64,000 nucleotides of DNA from Oryzias latipes (lineage: Eukaryota; Chordata; Actinopteri; Beloniformes; Adrianichthyidae), in NCBI RefSeq assembly GCF_002234675.1, contig NC_019875.2, positions 23,182,299-23,246,298 on the forward strand, in the 5' to 3' direction. The position numbers and the translations under genes are program-made. The notes under the pieces are model-generated. The model was not told the origin of the DNA and made no database searches. It was given only the letters and a program-made list of their open reading frames with translations. This document shows positions 25,401 to 37,200 of this stretch, piece after piece. How positions within the stretch are numbered: position 1 is the first letter of the stretch; each line of letters begins with the position of its first letter.

Positions 25401-28400
25401 CTTATTCCAATTAATGGAATAGTCTGATATGGAGGAGAATTCATTTATGATCATTGCTGTTTCATTTACAGAATGTAAATTCCTTAAAAACAGTAATATG
25501 TCATCCGCATAAAGACTAATTTTATGATGGCTGTGTTTGGTTTTTATTCCTATAATGCTCTCATTCTGTCTTATTGCTGCAGCTAAAGGCTCAATGAATA
25601 TAGCAAAAAGAGAAGGAGAGAGTGGGCAGCCCTGTCTGGTTCCTCTTCCAAGAAAAAACCTGTTTGAAGTCTGTTTATTAGTTCTAACTGATGCATTGGG
25701 GTTGTGATATAATATTTTGATCCAATTGATGAATGCTTCTCCAAAACCAAACTTATGGAGGGCAGCAATAAGGAACTTCCAATTTACTCTGTCAAAGGCT
25801 TTTTCAGCATCCAGCGATAGTACCGTCATTTCCTGGTTTTCAATGGTGGCAAAGTCTATTATATTAACTAGTCTACGGACATTATCATCCGAGTGTCTGC
25901 CTTTGATGAATCCAGTCTGGTCGAAGTGAATTATGTGAGGAGTGATTTTTTCTATTCTCTGTGCTAGTGCTTTGCAGATGATTTTTACATCTGCATTGAT
26001 TAGAGAAATAGGGCGATAGCTTGAAGGACTAGTGGGATCTTTGTCTGGTTTTAGAAGAAGAATTATGTTGGCTGAGTTCATGTTAGGTGGCATTGATTGG
26101 CTCTCATTAATAGATGTGACCGTTTTATAAAATGTTGGTGCCAGTTGTTCCCAGAATTCTTTATAAAACTCAGCAGGAAAGCCGTCAGGCCCTGGTGCTT
26201 TACCATTGGGCATAAGTAACAGAGCTTCATGAAGTTCAGACAGCGAGAGCGGAGAATCTAAGTTTGTGATTTGATCCTCATTTAGCCTGGGTAGGTTTAC
26301 ATTATTAAGAAATGAGTCAATACTTTGCTCTGACGGATTGATCTGCGGTGTGTACAGGTTTTTATAAAAGTTTTCAAATGCATTATTAATTTTGACCGGG
26401 TCATAAATATAGTTTAAAAGTTTAAAAATAGTTTATAACTTTTGACAGAAGTTCACATGAATTTCTTTCAAAATAAGACACCCTGTTTCACATAAAATCA
26501 TCTCAATGTAGTAATAGTAGTAGTATAGTGTAACACCAGCAGTGATTTAAAAGAAAAACTGTTTATTTTGCTATTCATGGTGCATCTCAGACAAAAAAAT
26601 GCATAAATCCAATGAAACAAAATGAAATCAGAGCTAATTAAATGACTTTTACTGTATTTTTGAGCCATAAGACATACTTAAAATCATGAAATGTGTTCAT
26701 GTGTTTTATAATCGTGCGCGCCTTGATTCTGGTGGTGTTTTTTGGCCTCCAATTGATTTTCTGTGACACAAGACGCACAAAACCCAGTCCACACTGTCCT
26801 TTAACTGTTAAAATGTAGTGCATAAAGTTGAAGGTAGTTTACTTTACCTTTTTTTAATGCACTTTACTTTTTACTTATTTTGTAAACCAAAAAAAAAAAA
26901 CTTTCTATAACCAGAGAGCCACAATGGAGCAGTAAAAACCATAGGTTGCAGGTTGGAGCCACAGGTCACAGACCCCTGCTCTGCATCAACAATAATCTCA
27001 CAATTTGCTTCTGCTTAAACACTGAGTTTTTGGGGGGATTAATTACCAGTAGTCATTCACTTTAAGATCTCTGTCAAATTTCAGATGTGCAAAGTTGTCC
27101 CTTCATTTTTTTTAAAAACAGAATTCTTTATTGAGGTAAAAGTTAAAGTTTAGTTTTATCCTTTTCTGCAGCTAATCAAGTCTCTAAAAAAGGCATTTGA
27201 ACCTGTGCTGACTGATGTCCGGATTGACTGGTATTTACCTGAGAACACGGAGGCTCTTCTTTCACCCAATGAAATCCCTCCTCTCTACTCTGGTGACTGC
27301 CTCATTGGATACTGCACTCTCTATGACCTGACACATTTCAAAGCACAGAAGACAGAGGTATGCTGAAAAAAATCCAAAAAACAAAAGGCTATCTGTACAC
27401 TTATGACTCTAAATGTTTGTTTCTTGTAGACTCAAGGGCGAGACCATAAAGAATTACATTGTGGCTCCATGGTTTCAGTCTTCAGCCAGTCAAATGATGA
27501 TATTTCCCCTCCTGCCTCTGAGCTGATGCCGGTGGCAACTTGTGCAAATGGCACCGACCTGGAGGAGGCTCTCTGTGAAATCTCCAGAGAAATCTCTTCT
27601 GAGTTTTCCTGTGCACGAGATGCAGACTATGCAACAAGTCTAGGTAAGCTCTTTACCACTAAAACCTGGATTTGATTATTGGAAATAGTGTGCCAGAGTG
27701 GACAACGGCTGGGTCTTTCTCCACTCCAGGTGTAGAGCTGGACTGGTCCAGTGATATAAGGAGGAGGATCCAGGAAAGCTCTTACATCCAGGAGCAATAC
27801 GTTCTCACTCACTGCTCCATCAGCAGTGACCGAAGCCTTCAAACACATTCACACACACACGACTCAAACTCAGACTCTGCGGGCGGAGTATTTCAGCCTG
27901 ACTCCTGTTCCTGTGGGCCGGTGTTGGAATCCGGGTCTCTGCCTCAAGGTCTTGAGAAGATGCCCCTTCCAGACAAAAGATCCTCTTTATCTCGTTGGGC
28001 AGACCCGGCATGGGAGCAAAACCTTTCTGCTGAAACCCCTGACATCAGAGCGAATAAGGCAAGGCCACCAAAACCCAGTGGGCAGTTATCACATTATTAT
28101 AATGTGAAGGACTCAGCAGCACATTTCAGACACACACTGCTTTAGAGAAAGTCTGTTTTCCTGCTTTAACACCAAAGCAGTTTTCTCTTTCGTTCAACCA
28201 GAGGAGGCATCTGGATGAAGATGAGTCCAGAAGGAGACAGAAAACTCTGGCACGCTCCACCATGGCAGCACGGAGCTTCTCATCACCTCAAGGTGAACTA
28301 GAGATGCATCGGCTGAGGAGGGCTCTGGAGAGGGTCTCATTTGATCAGACGCTGGGAGGGAAGCTGGATGAAAGCGATGGGGAAACAAAACCCTCTTCTA

Positions 28401-31400
28401 AAGGGACGGTGTCTCACAGAAGCCTCACTGACTCCAGTAAGTAAGCATGGCTGCAAACCACACCTGTTTGGTATATTTCCAATTCTGCCCATTTCTCCTC
28501 TCTGATATTTAGATGGCCTGCTGTTCCCAGCCTCCCCCCTGGACTGGGACAGCCTCACAGACCCAGAATACCTCTTTGCTGCTGCTCCATCAGATAACCC
28601 TCCCCCAGGTCAGTGCCGCTCCCTCATTCATGGCTTCCTGAATGGCAAGCCAGTGTCCTGGGAGGTCACCGTGGACCTGAAGCACCTCTGGAGCCTTGAG
28701 GACCAGGAAATCACAAGTGCTGATGGGAGTGGAGAATGTGAGGAGGAAAGGAGGAAATCATGGGAGGAGCTCATTCACCAGTTGACCGCTCGCTCAGCTA
28801 TAAGAGACATGGAGAAGATGGCAGAAAATGACAGCGTCACTGGGCATGGTGATGGTTTTTCCTTACAATCAACCCCAACCGTTTCAAATATGAACATTTT
28901 CACAACAGTGTTTTTGTTTTTAAATGTAGGTTCCTCCAAACGACACCGTATGAAAGCTATTCAGACCAGTAAGCATTGCAACATCATCTGTATGTACACA
29001 GCCTTCACCACCACTGACAGTCTCCCCAACAAAAGCCTGTCAGAGAGCATGGATGTCCACAAACCAGGTGGGCCCCCAGATACTTTTAATCAATTTTATC
29101 CTGAAAGGGAACTTTTTTTTATTCTGGATCAACCACCATTGAAATACTGTTAAAGTCCCACTTCGATAATCATCTGATCCATTTTCAAAGAGTTCCCAGT
29201 GGTCTTTTAGTTATGATTATGCCATTTTTAGCCAAAATCAGAATCCAAAAACCTGTGTCGTTTTCTAGTTTCTGCAGTAGTTCATTAGAAACTCACCTGA
29301 GGTGTTGGTGGGACCACTGGCGCAGAGTAAGCCCGCCTTCACATCCCGTCATCTGTTTACACGCTCTTCTGCTAACTTACAGCCCCTCACATCCCCAACT
29401 TAGCTGTTCATTTCTCAATGGAAGTAGATGATGTTTTAGCATCTTGGACCCAGTGGGTACTTCCTGTTTGGAATGCCAGAGAAGGGTCAGCCAGTCCAGT
29501 TTTCATAAAATGTCAATGGGGCCGACACACAAAAGCACTGGGATGTGCTCTCTTATGGTTGCATTTAAAGCTAGCGCTCAAACGTTTTCTTTAGGAATGT
29601 GAAATCATTCCTTAATTTTTTATGATTAAGCGTTAAAGGTTTCTTTTGAACAAAATGATTTTTTAACCTTTTCTGGCCTTTAAGTGATAACTGCTAAATT
29701 AAAAGCTAGTACCAAATATAAAATCAAATGTTTTGGTCTATATTGGTGCTGCGTGCATGCAGGGATTCACACATGGAACAGGCAGACTTCTCAGACCAGC
29801 AGTCGCAGGCTGGGGGCCTATTCTGTAGGTCTAGGCAGGCGGAGGACCAGCGGAGACAGTGAGGAGGCTGAGGAAACATGGAACTTCACAGGTAGGAGAA
29901 GCAGAACCACACCAGCACACCATTCTGTTCTGAAGGCATTAGGTCATCAAACATCTTTGTATCTCTCAGACAGAGATGACACCCCAGCATCACCATGTAG
30001 CATAACATCCTGGGATTCTAGTAAGTATTTCATCGAGTGAAACCTCTCTAGAGCCAGAAAAGTCAGATAGTCCTGCTGCTGACCAGATGGTCAGTTTGGT
30101 TAGGTAAGACCAAATAGCCTGACCTCCACCTCTAAAGCCCCACTCTGATTTTCTATTGAGCTATCGTATTTTCCGGACTATAAGTCGCTCCGGAGTATAA
30201 GTCGCACCAGCCCAAAAATGCATTATAAAGTAGAAAAAAACACAGATAAGTCGCACTGGACTATAAGTCGCATTTTGACGGGAAATTTATTTGACAAAAT
30301 CTGAGACCAAGAACTAATAACTTGCACAAACTCATATGACACAATCATAGCAGACTGTTTATCTCATAATTTCACAGTAATTCTTTCTCATGCTTATTTA
30401 TTTATTCCTTTCATGAAGCATCATTGGCCAACTAATACTCTGTTTTAATCCTGTATTTGTAGAATGTAGTCATTTTTATTGCATTTCTGAATCTATGAAA
30501 TCATTGGAAAATAGAATATTATGTTGTTAGCCTTCAAGAGCTTATTGTAAAAAAAAGTTTGCTGATTCTCTGAGTCACTTAACATACTCCTAACACTTAA
30601 CATACCTCATACATCAAATTGACCCAGGAACATCATCTCTGTTCCTCACAAATGAACATAACAGGAGGGTTAACAATGTATTTACTTCAATTTATTTCTA
30701 ATATAAGTAGCTGCGGAGTATAAGTCGCACCCCTTGCCAAACTATGAAAAAAAGGGCGACTTATAGTCCGGAAAATACGGTATTTTAAAAGTGTTTCCAG
30801 TGGTTGTTCAATTGTGACATAGACGCTTTTATTAGCCAAAATAAAAGAACTGTCATTTTCTAGGACATAGTTTCTGCAGAGCATCAGTAGTTCATTAGAA
30901 TTCACCTCTGAGTTGTGGAATGTAGTCTATGTCCCAAATTAGCTCTTTTTCCCCAACTATATTTTTTTTGTCTGCTCCTGATTTACGGTGATTAGAATAA
31001 ATACTCAAAAATGCATTCGTTAGCTTAATTTTCTTAACGCATGTCCTCCACCATTAGAGAAATGCTACGACAACATGTTAAAAATACGAAAAACCCCATT
31101 TTCATCAGCGTGGGTCTTTTAGCTTCACTGCTTCATTCTTCATGCCATTACCATTAACGGTCATTTCAGTGGTTCCACCAACTGAAATATTGGCGTCTTT
31201 ATTATGGGTCAGATGAGCAAAAACTGCCCCCAAGCTCATGAACCAACTCCACCATGTTGTCTCAGATTTCAGTGGCAGTGGTCACTGTGCTCCAGCCCCT
31301 TCTACAATCAAACAGCATCGTTTGCAGAGAACCATCGAGAGCAAGTCAATGGAGAGCTTCTTTGGCAGCAGGTGGGCCTTTTTTCTTACAACTCTCCCGT

Positions 31401-32502
31401 CTCTCCAATGAATGCAACGTTTCTATTAAACTTTTGATATCTAGCATAAAACAAAATGAACTGTAAGAACCTGGAGACTCTACTTTTCTTTGTTAAAGAA
31501 GAGTTTTGTATAAACTGAGAATTTTTGTCATGCCAGGTTCCAACTGGGCAGACTCAGGTCCTCCATCTCATCAGGAAAGCAGGTTCCTCTCAAGTCCCAC
31601 TGTTTTTCTGCAGAGACGGACAAACAGCCTGAGAGCGAAACTCCTGACTACCTTCCCCTGGTTAGTCGACTTGCAACACTTTAAGATGAGCGTATTCTAG
31701 AAAGCAGCACACAGGTATATGTAGTCTCTTATTCGTCCCATTTCCTCAGGTGCGTCTGCAGCTGGCATCGGGAGCATTTTTGCTGACAGAGATCTACTCC
31801 GACTGCATCCAGATCCCTCTGGACCGCCTTAAAAGAGCATCTCCTTACAGCCTCCACCGCCGCAGTCTCAGCCCAGCTTTCCATTGTACCTCCCCCAGTG
31901 CTCCCTCTCTATCCACATCTGCAAAACCCCTCCTCTCCAGCCACCACGTCACATTTTCCCCCTCCTCCTATTCCCTTGCCAAGCCCACTGCTCCACCTTT
32001 CCACCACACTCCAGACGACACCCCACTTTTTCTGAAGTCCAGGCTGCCAAAGAGACACTTGTCTGAGCGAGACCCTGCCCCTCTGGGTCCTGATCTCCCC
32101 AGCTCTGAGGATGGATCTCTGGAACTTTCTGCTGGCCTCTCACAGAGCCAGAGCCTCGGCCAGGCAGACAGCGGCCGAGGCTCAGAGACAGATGTATGCG
32201 AGGGCTCAGTAGAGCTAGCTGACCTTCTGGGCAGCAGCCAGCAGGCTAAAGAGGATCTGGAGGGCTCCAGCTGGGCCACAGCTGTGGCGCTGGCCTGGCT
32301 GGAGCACCGCTGTGCGGGCTACTTCATGGAGTGGGAGCTCGTGGCAGCAAAAGCAGACTTCTGGCTGCGCTGTCAGGAGCTGCCGGAGGGAGTGGACCTG
32401 GCGGGCCTCAGAGGAGCAGCCAGACAGCTGTTCCTGCTGCTGCGCCACTGGGATGAGAACATCAAACTCAATATGCTGTGCTACAACCCCAACAACATGT
32501 GA
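16449..32502 (+). CDS. vwa5b2: VIT and VWA domain protein, VWA5B2-type
   Basis: Coding exons: 16449-16587, 17599-17814, 18028-18253, 18659-18780, 18863-18987, 19088-19264, 19343-19453, 20100-20302, 20806-20920, 27172-27357, 27430-27643, 27730-28058, 28202-28436, 28513-28848, 28930-29067, 29763-29891, 29970-30020, 31266-31371, 31537-31660, 31750-32502. This gives about 1344 residues. A VIT domain covers roughly residues 10-240. A VWA domain follows, with MIDAS motif DRSGS at residue 321 and a later TDGS. The tail is Ser/Pro-rich, and the C-terminal domain ends near 'LLLRHWDENIKLNMLCYNP'. Two junctions are uncertain. Exon 4 needs an AG ten bases past the first one to keep frame. Exon 12 ends either at a GC donor (AAG|GCAAGG, 28058) or at a weak GT donor (28103). 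Family biochemistry is poorly known. The choice of VWA5B2 over VWA5B1 rests on the neighbours alg3, camk2n2 and eef1akmt4 and on the C-terminus. Confidence 0.9.
21810..23870 (-). repeat. Long G-rich 3' region of the LINE
   Basis: About 2 kb of extreme strand asymmetry: C-rich on the plus strand, hence G-rich on the LINE's sense strand, with many runs of four or more G. It lies between the ORF2 stop and the conserved 3' end. The long overlapping open frames here (Pro/Arg- or Gly-rich) are products of base composition, not genes. A (GT)n-like stretch occupies about 22585-22665. Confidence 0.85.
22689..22898. repeat. 101-bp tandem duplication in LINE 3' region
   Basis: The motif GGTGC(A/G)GTTAAAATTGGCG begins at 22689 and again at 22790. 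A third partial start (GGTGCAAATAAAA) lies at 22890. Each unit also contains 'gacatct...cagtgatgtcc' and 'ccaagg..cccta.atgtctaa'. The period is 100-101 bp. Confidence 0.8.
23889..26425 (-). pseudogene. LINE ORF2 remainder: reverse transcriptase and C-terminus
   Basis: An uninterrupted frame of about 840 codons ends at 23889; its first methionine is at 26213. Reverse transcriptase landmarks appear in order: GKAPGPDGFPAEFYK, the KPDKD...SYRPISLIN segment, DQTGFIKGRH, the first catalytic Asp in SLDAEKAFDRV, GTRQGCPLSPSLF, and the YADD box. Near the C-terminus a CEHCDN...H..WFC cluster resembles the Cys/His motif of L1-type ORF2 proteins. The apurinic endonuclease domain is missing because of 5' truncation. 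The lack of stops or frameshifts implies a recent insertion. It is not a host gene. Confidence 0.92.
29152..29410. mobile_element. Inverted-repeat family A, copy 3
   Basis: Left end 'aagtcccacttcgataatcatctgatc'. The interior shares 'ggtcttttagttatgattatgcc' and 'gtcgttttctag' with copies 4, 6 and 8. The right end is eroded. It lies in vwa5b2 intron 15. Confidence 0.55.
30138..31115. mobile_element. Inverted-repeat family A, copy 4, interrupted
   Basis: Starts 'gccccactctgattttc' and ends 'cattttcatcagcgtgggtc'. A 615-bp element is inserted 27 bases in. The rest follows the family pattern ('gtcattttctaggacatagtttctgcagagca'). It lies in vwa5b2 intron 17. Confidence 0.6.
30165..30779. mobile_element. 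615-bp element with perfect 23-bp terminal inverted repeats
   Basis: It opens CGTATTTTCCGGACTATAAGTCG and closes with its exact complement (30757-30779). Subterminal 'gtcgca' motifs recur near both ends. It has no coding capacity. The immediate flanks share only TAT, so the duplication length is unclear. A widespread fish non-autonomous DNA element; superfamily not assigned. It interrupts a copy of family A, so it is the younger of the two. Confidence 0.8.
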
Positions 32503-34240
32503 GACAAGTGTCTGAGGAAACTGAGCCAAATCCACTCGTTTCTTCTTAACATTTAAATGCAAAAAAAAAAAAAAAAAGGTATATTTTTAAATCAATAGAC
32601 ACCTTAACCCAAGTCTAATAGAATTTAACTCTAATGGAATTTAACAAAATAGACCAAGTGGCCTTTAATATATTTATGCTATAACTCAACACAAGAATGC
32701 CTTGACCCTCTGAATAAGCTGTAGTTTAGTTGGTGGCTAATGCAATATATTACTAAATCAAATATGATTTCATAATGAATGTAATAATGGAAACGTATTT
32801 ATTAATTTCATGAAAAAACATTTTACCACACGGAATTATTTATGTAACTGATAGTGCCCGATGAGGAGGGAATTATCAGAAATCTATGGACAACACAGGG
32901 GCCAGCACTGTCCACCGCTTCCGCCAAGTCCCTGGAAGTGCATTATCCTGCTAATACTGTGCTCACTTAAGAAATATATTTTAAATCAATTGTTAGTAAA
33001 TTTATTTTGCTCAAAAGTTTTTCTCAAAAAGCAGAGTATTTGATACACTGTGTGACACGTTGTCATGGTAACAGTTAAAGAGCCTGGCTCTGCTGCGGCA
33101 AAGGAAAGTGGTATAAAAGCTGAATGTCTTAAGTTAAACTGGGCATCATTTCAGAGGGAAAGCTCACCTCTTAGCGCTTGTTTTTGTCCACATGAAGAAA
33201 CAAACGTTTTTTTTCCCCCCAAAGAAACAGAGTCCAAATAGTTCAATTACTCCAGTGTGAACTTCTCGTGTCTCATCTTCTCCTTTTTATATTCTCTCTT
33301 CCTCTTCAAAATAATCAAATTCACCAAACAGGTTAAAGGAAACTTGAAATTACTCGTGTCTTCTCAATTGTGTTGCTGTTGTATTAAGTTGTGGAATAAC
33401 CTATTTCGACATACGTTCCATGTTTCTGTTGTTTTGGTTGTCAACTAGCATCTAGACCCCTCCAATAATTAGAGGGCCATTAGATTGGAACTGTTTTAGG
33501 TGTGCATTATCACTGTGGATGATCACTTTTTAATCCACAACGGCAGCCAATCCGAATAAATTATTCACCAGGACCATGGTACAAGTACAAATAAAAGTAC
33601 CTGAATTTAGCAATATAATGAAATGCTTGCGATAAACAACGTGTTAGGATAAACAAAATAACAGGATTTGTCATTTTATTCTGAAACTAATGGGATAACT
33701 ACAGTTCACTTTTGAAGACCTGTGTGAAAAACATAAGGATTGCTTTTGTCGGGTCTATTACAATAGAAATGTCAAACAATTGCCAAATGTTCAGTTAATG
33801 TACAGCGTCTCTGTATCTTTCTTTGGGAAGTCATTGAGGTTCTTTAATGTATTGCTTTCTTTGTACACAGCAAAAAGAGGGAAAAAACTAAAGTTAGTGA
33901 CAGTTTGCTAATGTAAACTAGCAATTTAGGACGTCATAAAAAGACAACTTTCACACAGCAAAACATTCAAAGATTTGTCACAATGAGCTGCACACTTTTT
34001 GACTAAAAATGAAACCTGAGACTCCATTCATTTCCTCTACGAGTGGAATTAGCTGTACTGGCATCCCTTTTACTCCAAAAACATCACCCTCTGTGATGTT
34101 CAGCAACAGACAGATGAGAGTGAGTGTGTCCTTACAGAACAGAACAGTCCAGCACAGTGGCTTCCCTTTGTGAGGATGTTAGCTGAAGCAAAGGCAGAAA
34201 CAGCAGCTGGTAAGACCAACTTCCGGTCCTGCTGTGTGGC
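32503..34240. other. Convergent gap between vwa5b2 and alg3
   Basis: This holds the 3' UTRs of two converging genes. An A17 run lies at 32561-32577. An ATTAAA on the minus strand near 33842 could end alg3 transcripts. Nothing else was recognised. Confidence 0.5.
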
Positions 34241-37200
34241 TCAGTGGCGTTTGTCCTTATCAGCTGTGTGCTCCTGGGCTTCTGATGGGGCAGCGGGCAG
34301 AGGTGGAGCCAGCCACAGACAAAGGAGGACGATGAGGTGACAGACGTGGAGCGAGGCTGAGCTGCTGTTTGTTGAGGGATAGGTGTTCCATGAGAGTTCG
34401 ATGAGACCCAGGATCAGGACTCTGCACAACATCATTAAAACAGACTGTGATTTTAAGAAACGAAGGTCGTTGGACCTTTAAGTCCCACTCCGATGAAAAT
34501 GGTGTTTTTGGTGTTTTTAACATGTTCTTGTGGCATTTTATTCATGATAAAGGACATGTTTTTTGAAAAATAAGCTAAAAGTTGCATTTCTGAGTATTTC
34601 TTTATTTAAATCACTGTCAATCACGAGCAGACGAAACAGTGCCATCTGGAAAAAGAGATTCTTTGTGACGCAGAAAATACAGTGGGCAAGCCACAAACTC
34701 TTAGCAAAGGGGAGGGAAGGGCGGGTTTGCTCCGCACCAATGGTCCCGCTGACAACTCAGAGGTGAATTTCTAATGAATCTTCTGCCCCTCTCCAGAAAC
34801 CATGTCCTAGAAAATGACAGTTCTTTTGTTTTTTTGGCTAAATACTGCATAATCATACTTGAAAGACCACTCGGAATCAAAAGATGATCAGAGCAGGACT
34901 TCAACACAGTGAATTTAGGATGTTGTTAAGGCTCCAACATACCTGAGCAGGTGTGCAAGCTTCTCGACTCCCCCGCTCCAAAGCAGGTAAGGCAGAGTGT
35001 GGAAGTACCACACATAGAACTGGTAATGCAGCGAACGGCTGAAGCACATGCCAATGAAGTTAGAAGTGAACAGAACCAGAACTATCTGTAATTCTGTGTT
35101 AAGGTTCAACAATCCCACAGGAAATCTTAATTCCAAGCCTGAACAGGACTGAACATGCGCATTTAAAAAAGGGGAAGAAAGTACCAGTAAATGAAAATTG
35201 GAGTATACTACATAGCCCCTTTCTACTTTCCTTGAAGGCCCAAAGCATTTTATAGTCACAGTCCCATTCACCCATGCACACACACATTAACACACTGATG
35301 GAGCGAACCTATAGTCGGCAGTTATTCGTGGGCTTCAATGTCTTGCCCAAGGACCCTTCGACATATCAGCTGAACCTGAGATCTTCTACTGCTGCACCAC
35401 GGACAAAGTGCATGTCAGTCACCCATTCTGCAAGTTTTTCCCAATTTGTTGAGCCTCATCGTTTCTCTAATCGAAGGGTGAGTTTGGTTTGTTTCGCACT
35501 TGTTGGCTATTTTGGCTCATTCCAAAGTAAAAAGACGGGAATTCCTGCTTAGTTTTGTTTCTGCACTTAGAAAACATTTGAATCTCTCTAACTGTTACAC
35601 GACACAACTGTAAAGACCAGTGATGCACAAATGAAATAAAAGGATATGATCCGCTGAGCTTTTCTGAGCAGGGACTTTCCTTTTGCTCGGTTCCTTGAGG
35701 AGTTCAAAAACGCTTTGTCCGGGTCTGTTTGAAATGAGACAATATTTCAAAATGTGTTAAAAATGTAAATTAATGTGTAACCAATGCTGACAATAAAGCA
35801 ACACATTAAAGGTTTGTAGCATTTCATTATAACACGTGCTGCTGACCTAAACATCTTCCTTTTATTATACAGACTACATTTACATTCAGACCCTGTTCTG
35901 TCTAATCGTGTTAACATATGTTGTAGCAACAAAAATATTAAAGTTTGTGTTGGAGAACAGTACAAAAAAAACTGGAAGCAAGTGTGTCATTACAAAGCAG
36001 ATGGTTTTTCTGCAACAATTATACTCCCAGCACCTGTTCTTTCTAATGCTCGCTCTAATAGCAAGTAAGTTGTTTTAATGCTGAAATACATTAAAACAAA
36101 TGAGCGTATTTAACATATTATCCTGATTATGGTCTTTTCTGGAAAAGTAGAACAGAAAATCATATTAAGACAAGAGATTTTTTAGGTAAAGAACAGAATG
36201 TAGGCAGAAACGTAACCATAATGTTTCCTGGGTAGAATTTATATAAACTTACTTTGCAGATTCCTAGCCCTATGAAAGCTATGGGGAAAAAACACTTATA
36301 TTTTTGTTTTCAAGTAGTTGCTAAATGAATGTAATTTTGGATCCAAAGTGGATTTATGCATATTTGCATCAATGGCGTCAAGGGGTTCAGTCTAACTTTC
36401 GCAGGACCACTGTTATGCTGTCTGGGAAGATCTACTTGTTAACATTTTACTCTGGTTGATACTTGCTGTCTTCTCCCTGCACTTTGTTTTGATTGGGTCA
36501 AAAAAAGAAGTAAATATCTGGAAATTCCTACAGCTGATTCCATTGAATGAGTCTGTCCAAATCTACATTTTGGCTCATTTATAGCAACCATAAACTTTGA
36601 ACAGCAGAGGTCAAACTCACCTTTTCCAACGAGTCAAAGCAAAAAGCAGCAGGGCGAGCAGGTGAGCAGCCAGCAGCGCCAAGTGGAAGTAGCGGTTCAA
36701 GAAAAGCCATTCTGGAAGGAAGCGCCAGTTGACGGTCCACTTAAACAAGAACTGCCGGCCGAGATCAAAGGCCCGGCTCACATAACCAACTGGATTCTCC
36801 AAGAGAAATGGGAGCCCCAGCAAAAGCTGTGATGAAGACAAGACAAATATGTGAATAAATACACCAGAAAAACATGGATTTGATAACTGAGACAATCAAG
36901 TTTAAAAGTCTTAAGGCACATTTTTAATTCTTCCTCTCCATTCAACCAGTTCAGTCAACAACAAAAACAAGCAAAATGTCATACCTGAATCCCTGCACAC
37001 AATGACAGATTAGGGATTGTCCTCATAAGACCAAATTCCCACAGGAGAAGGAAAAGGAGCCCAGGGGCAAAAAGAAGGACGTTCATTTTCACAGACACAG
37101 CTAAACTGTCGAAAATAGATGAATATTGAGTTTTAATGTCATTTGAATGTGAAAATAAAGGACAAACAGTCATTTTGAAATAGAGAGAGATTATTCCTGA

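Larger units (their letters stand above)
21201..26425 (-). mobile_element. 5'-truncated L1-type LINE, 5.2 kb
   Basis: The insertion is on the minus strand, antisense to vwa5b2. The poly(A) tail appears as a poly-T run (21198-21215). The flanking target-site duplication AAATAGTTTATAACTTT is perfect at 21184-21200 and 26426-26442. The 5' end stops inside ORF2, so the ORF1 and endonuclease regions are absent. The order along the minus strand is: ORF2 remainder (26425-23889), a 2-kb G-rich 3' region (23870-21810), and a conserved ~600-bp 3' end shared with the copy at 11265-11945. The element is immobile by itself. Confidence 0.93.
20970..26978. mobile_element. hAT-like non-autonomous element split by a LINE
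   Basis: The left end CAGGGGTCAGTAACC (20970-20984) and right end ggtcacagacCCCTG (26964-26978) form a 15-bp inverted repeat with 12 matches. This CAGGGGTC start is typical of hAT-Charlie-type elements. Without the LINE the element would be about 0.78 kb. I see no convincing 8-bp duplication in the flanks (cttaacaa / ctctgcat), so either the ends have decayed or the limits are slightly off. It lies in vwa5b2 intron 9. Confidence 0.6.

Noticed and set aside
27172-32502. A separate second gene downstream of the LINE-filled intron
   Set aside because: Exon phases continue exactly from exon 9, and the C-terminal sequence belongs to the VWA5B family, so it is one gene with a long intron.
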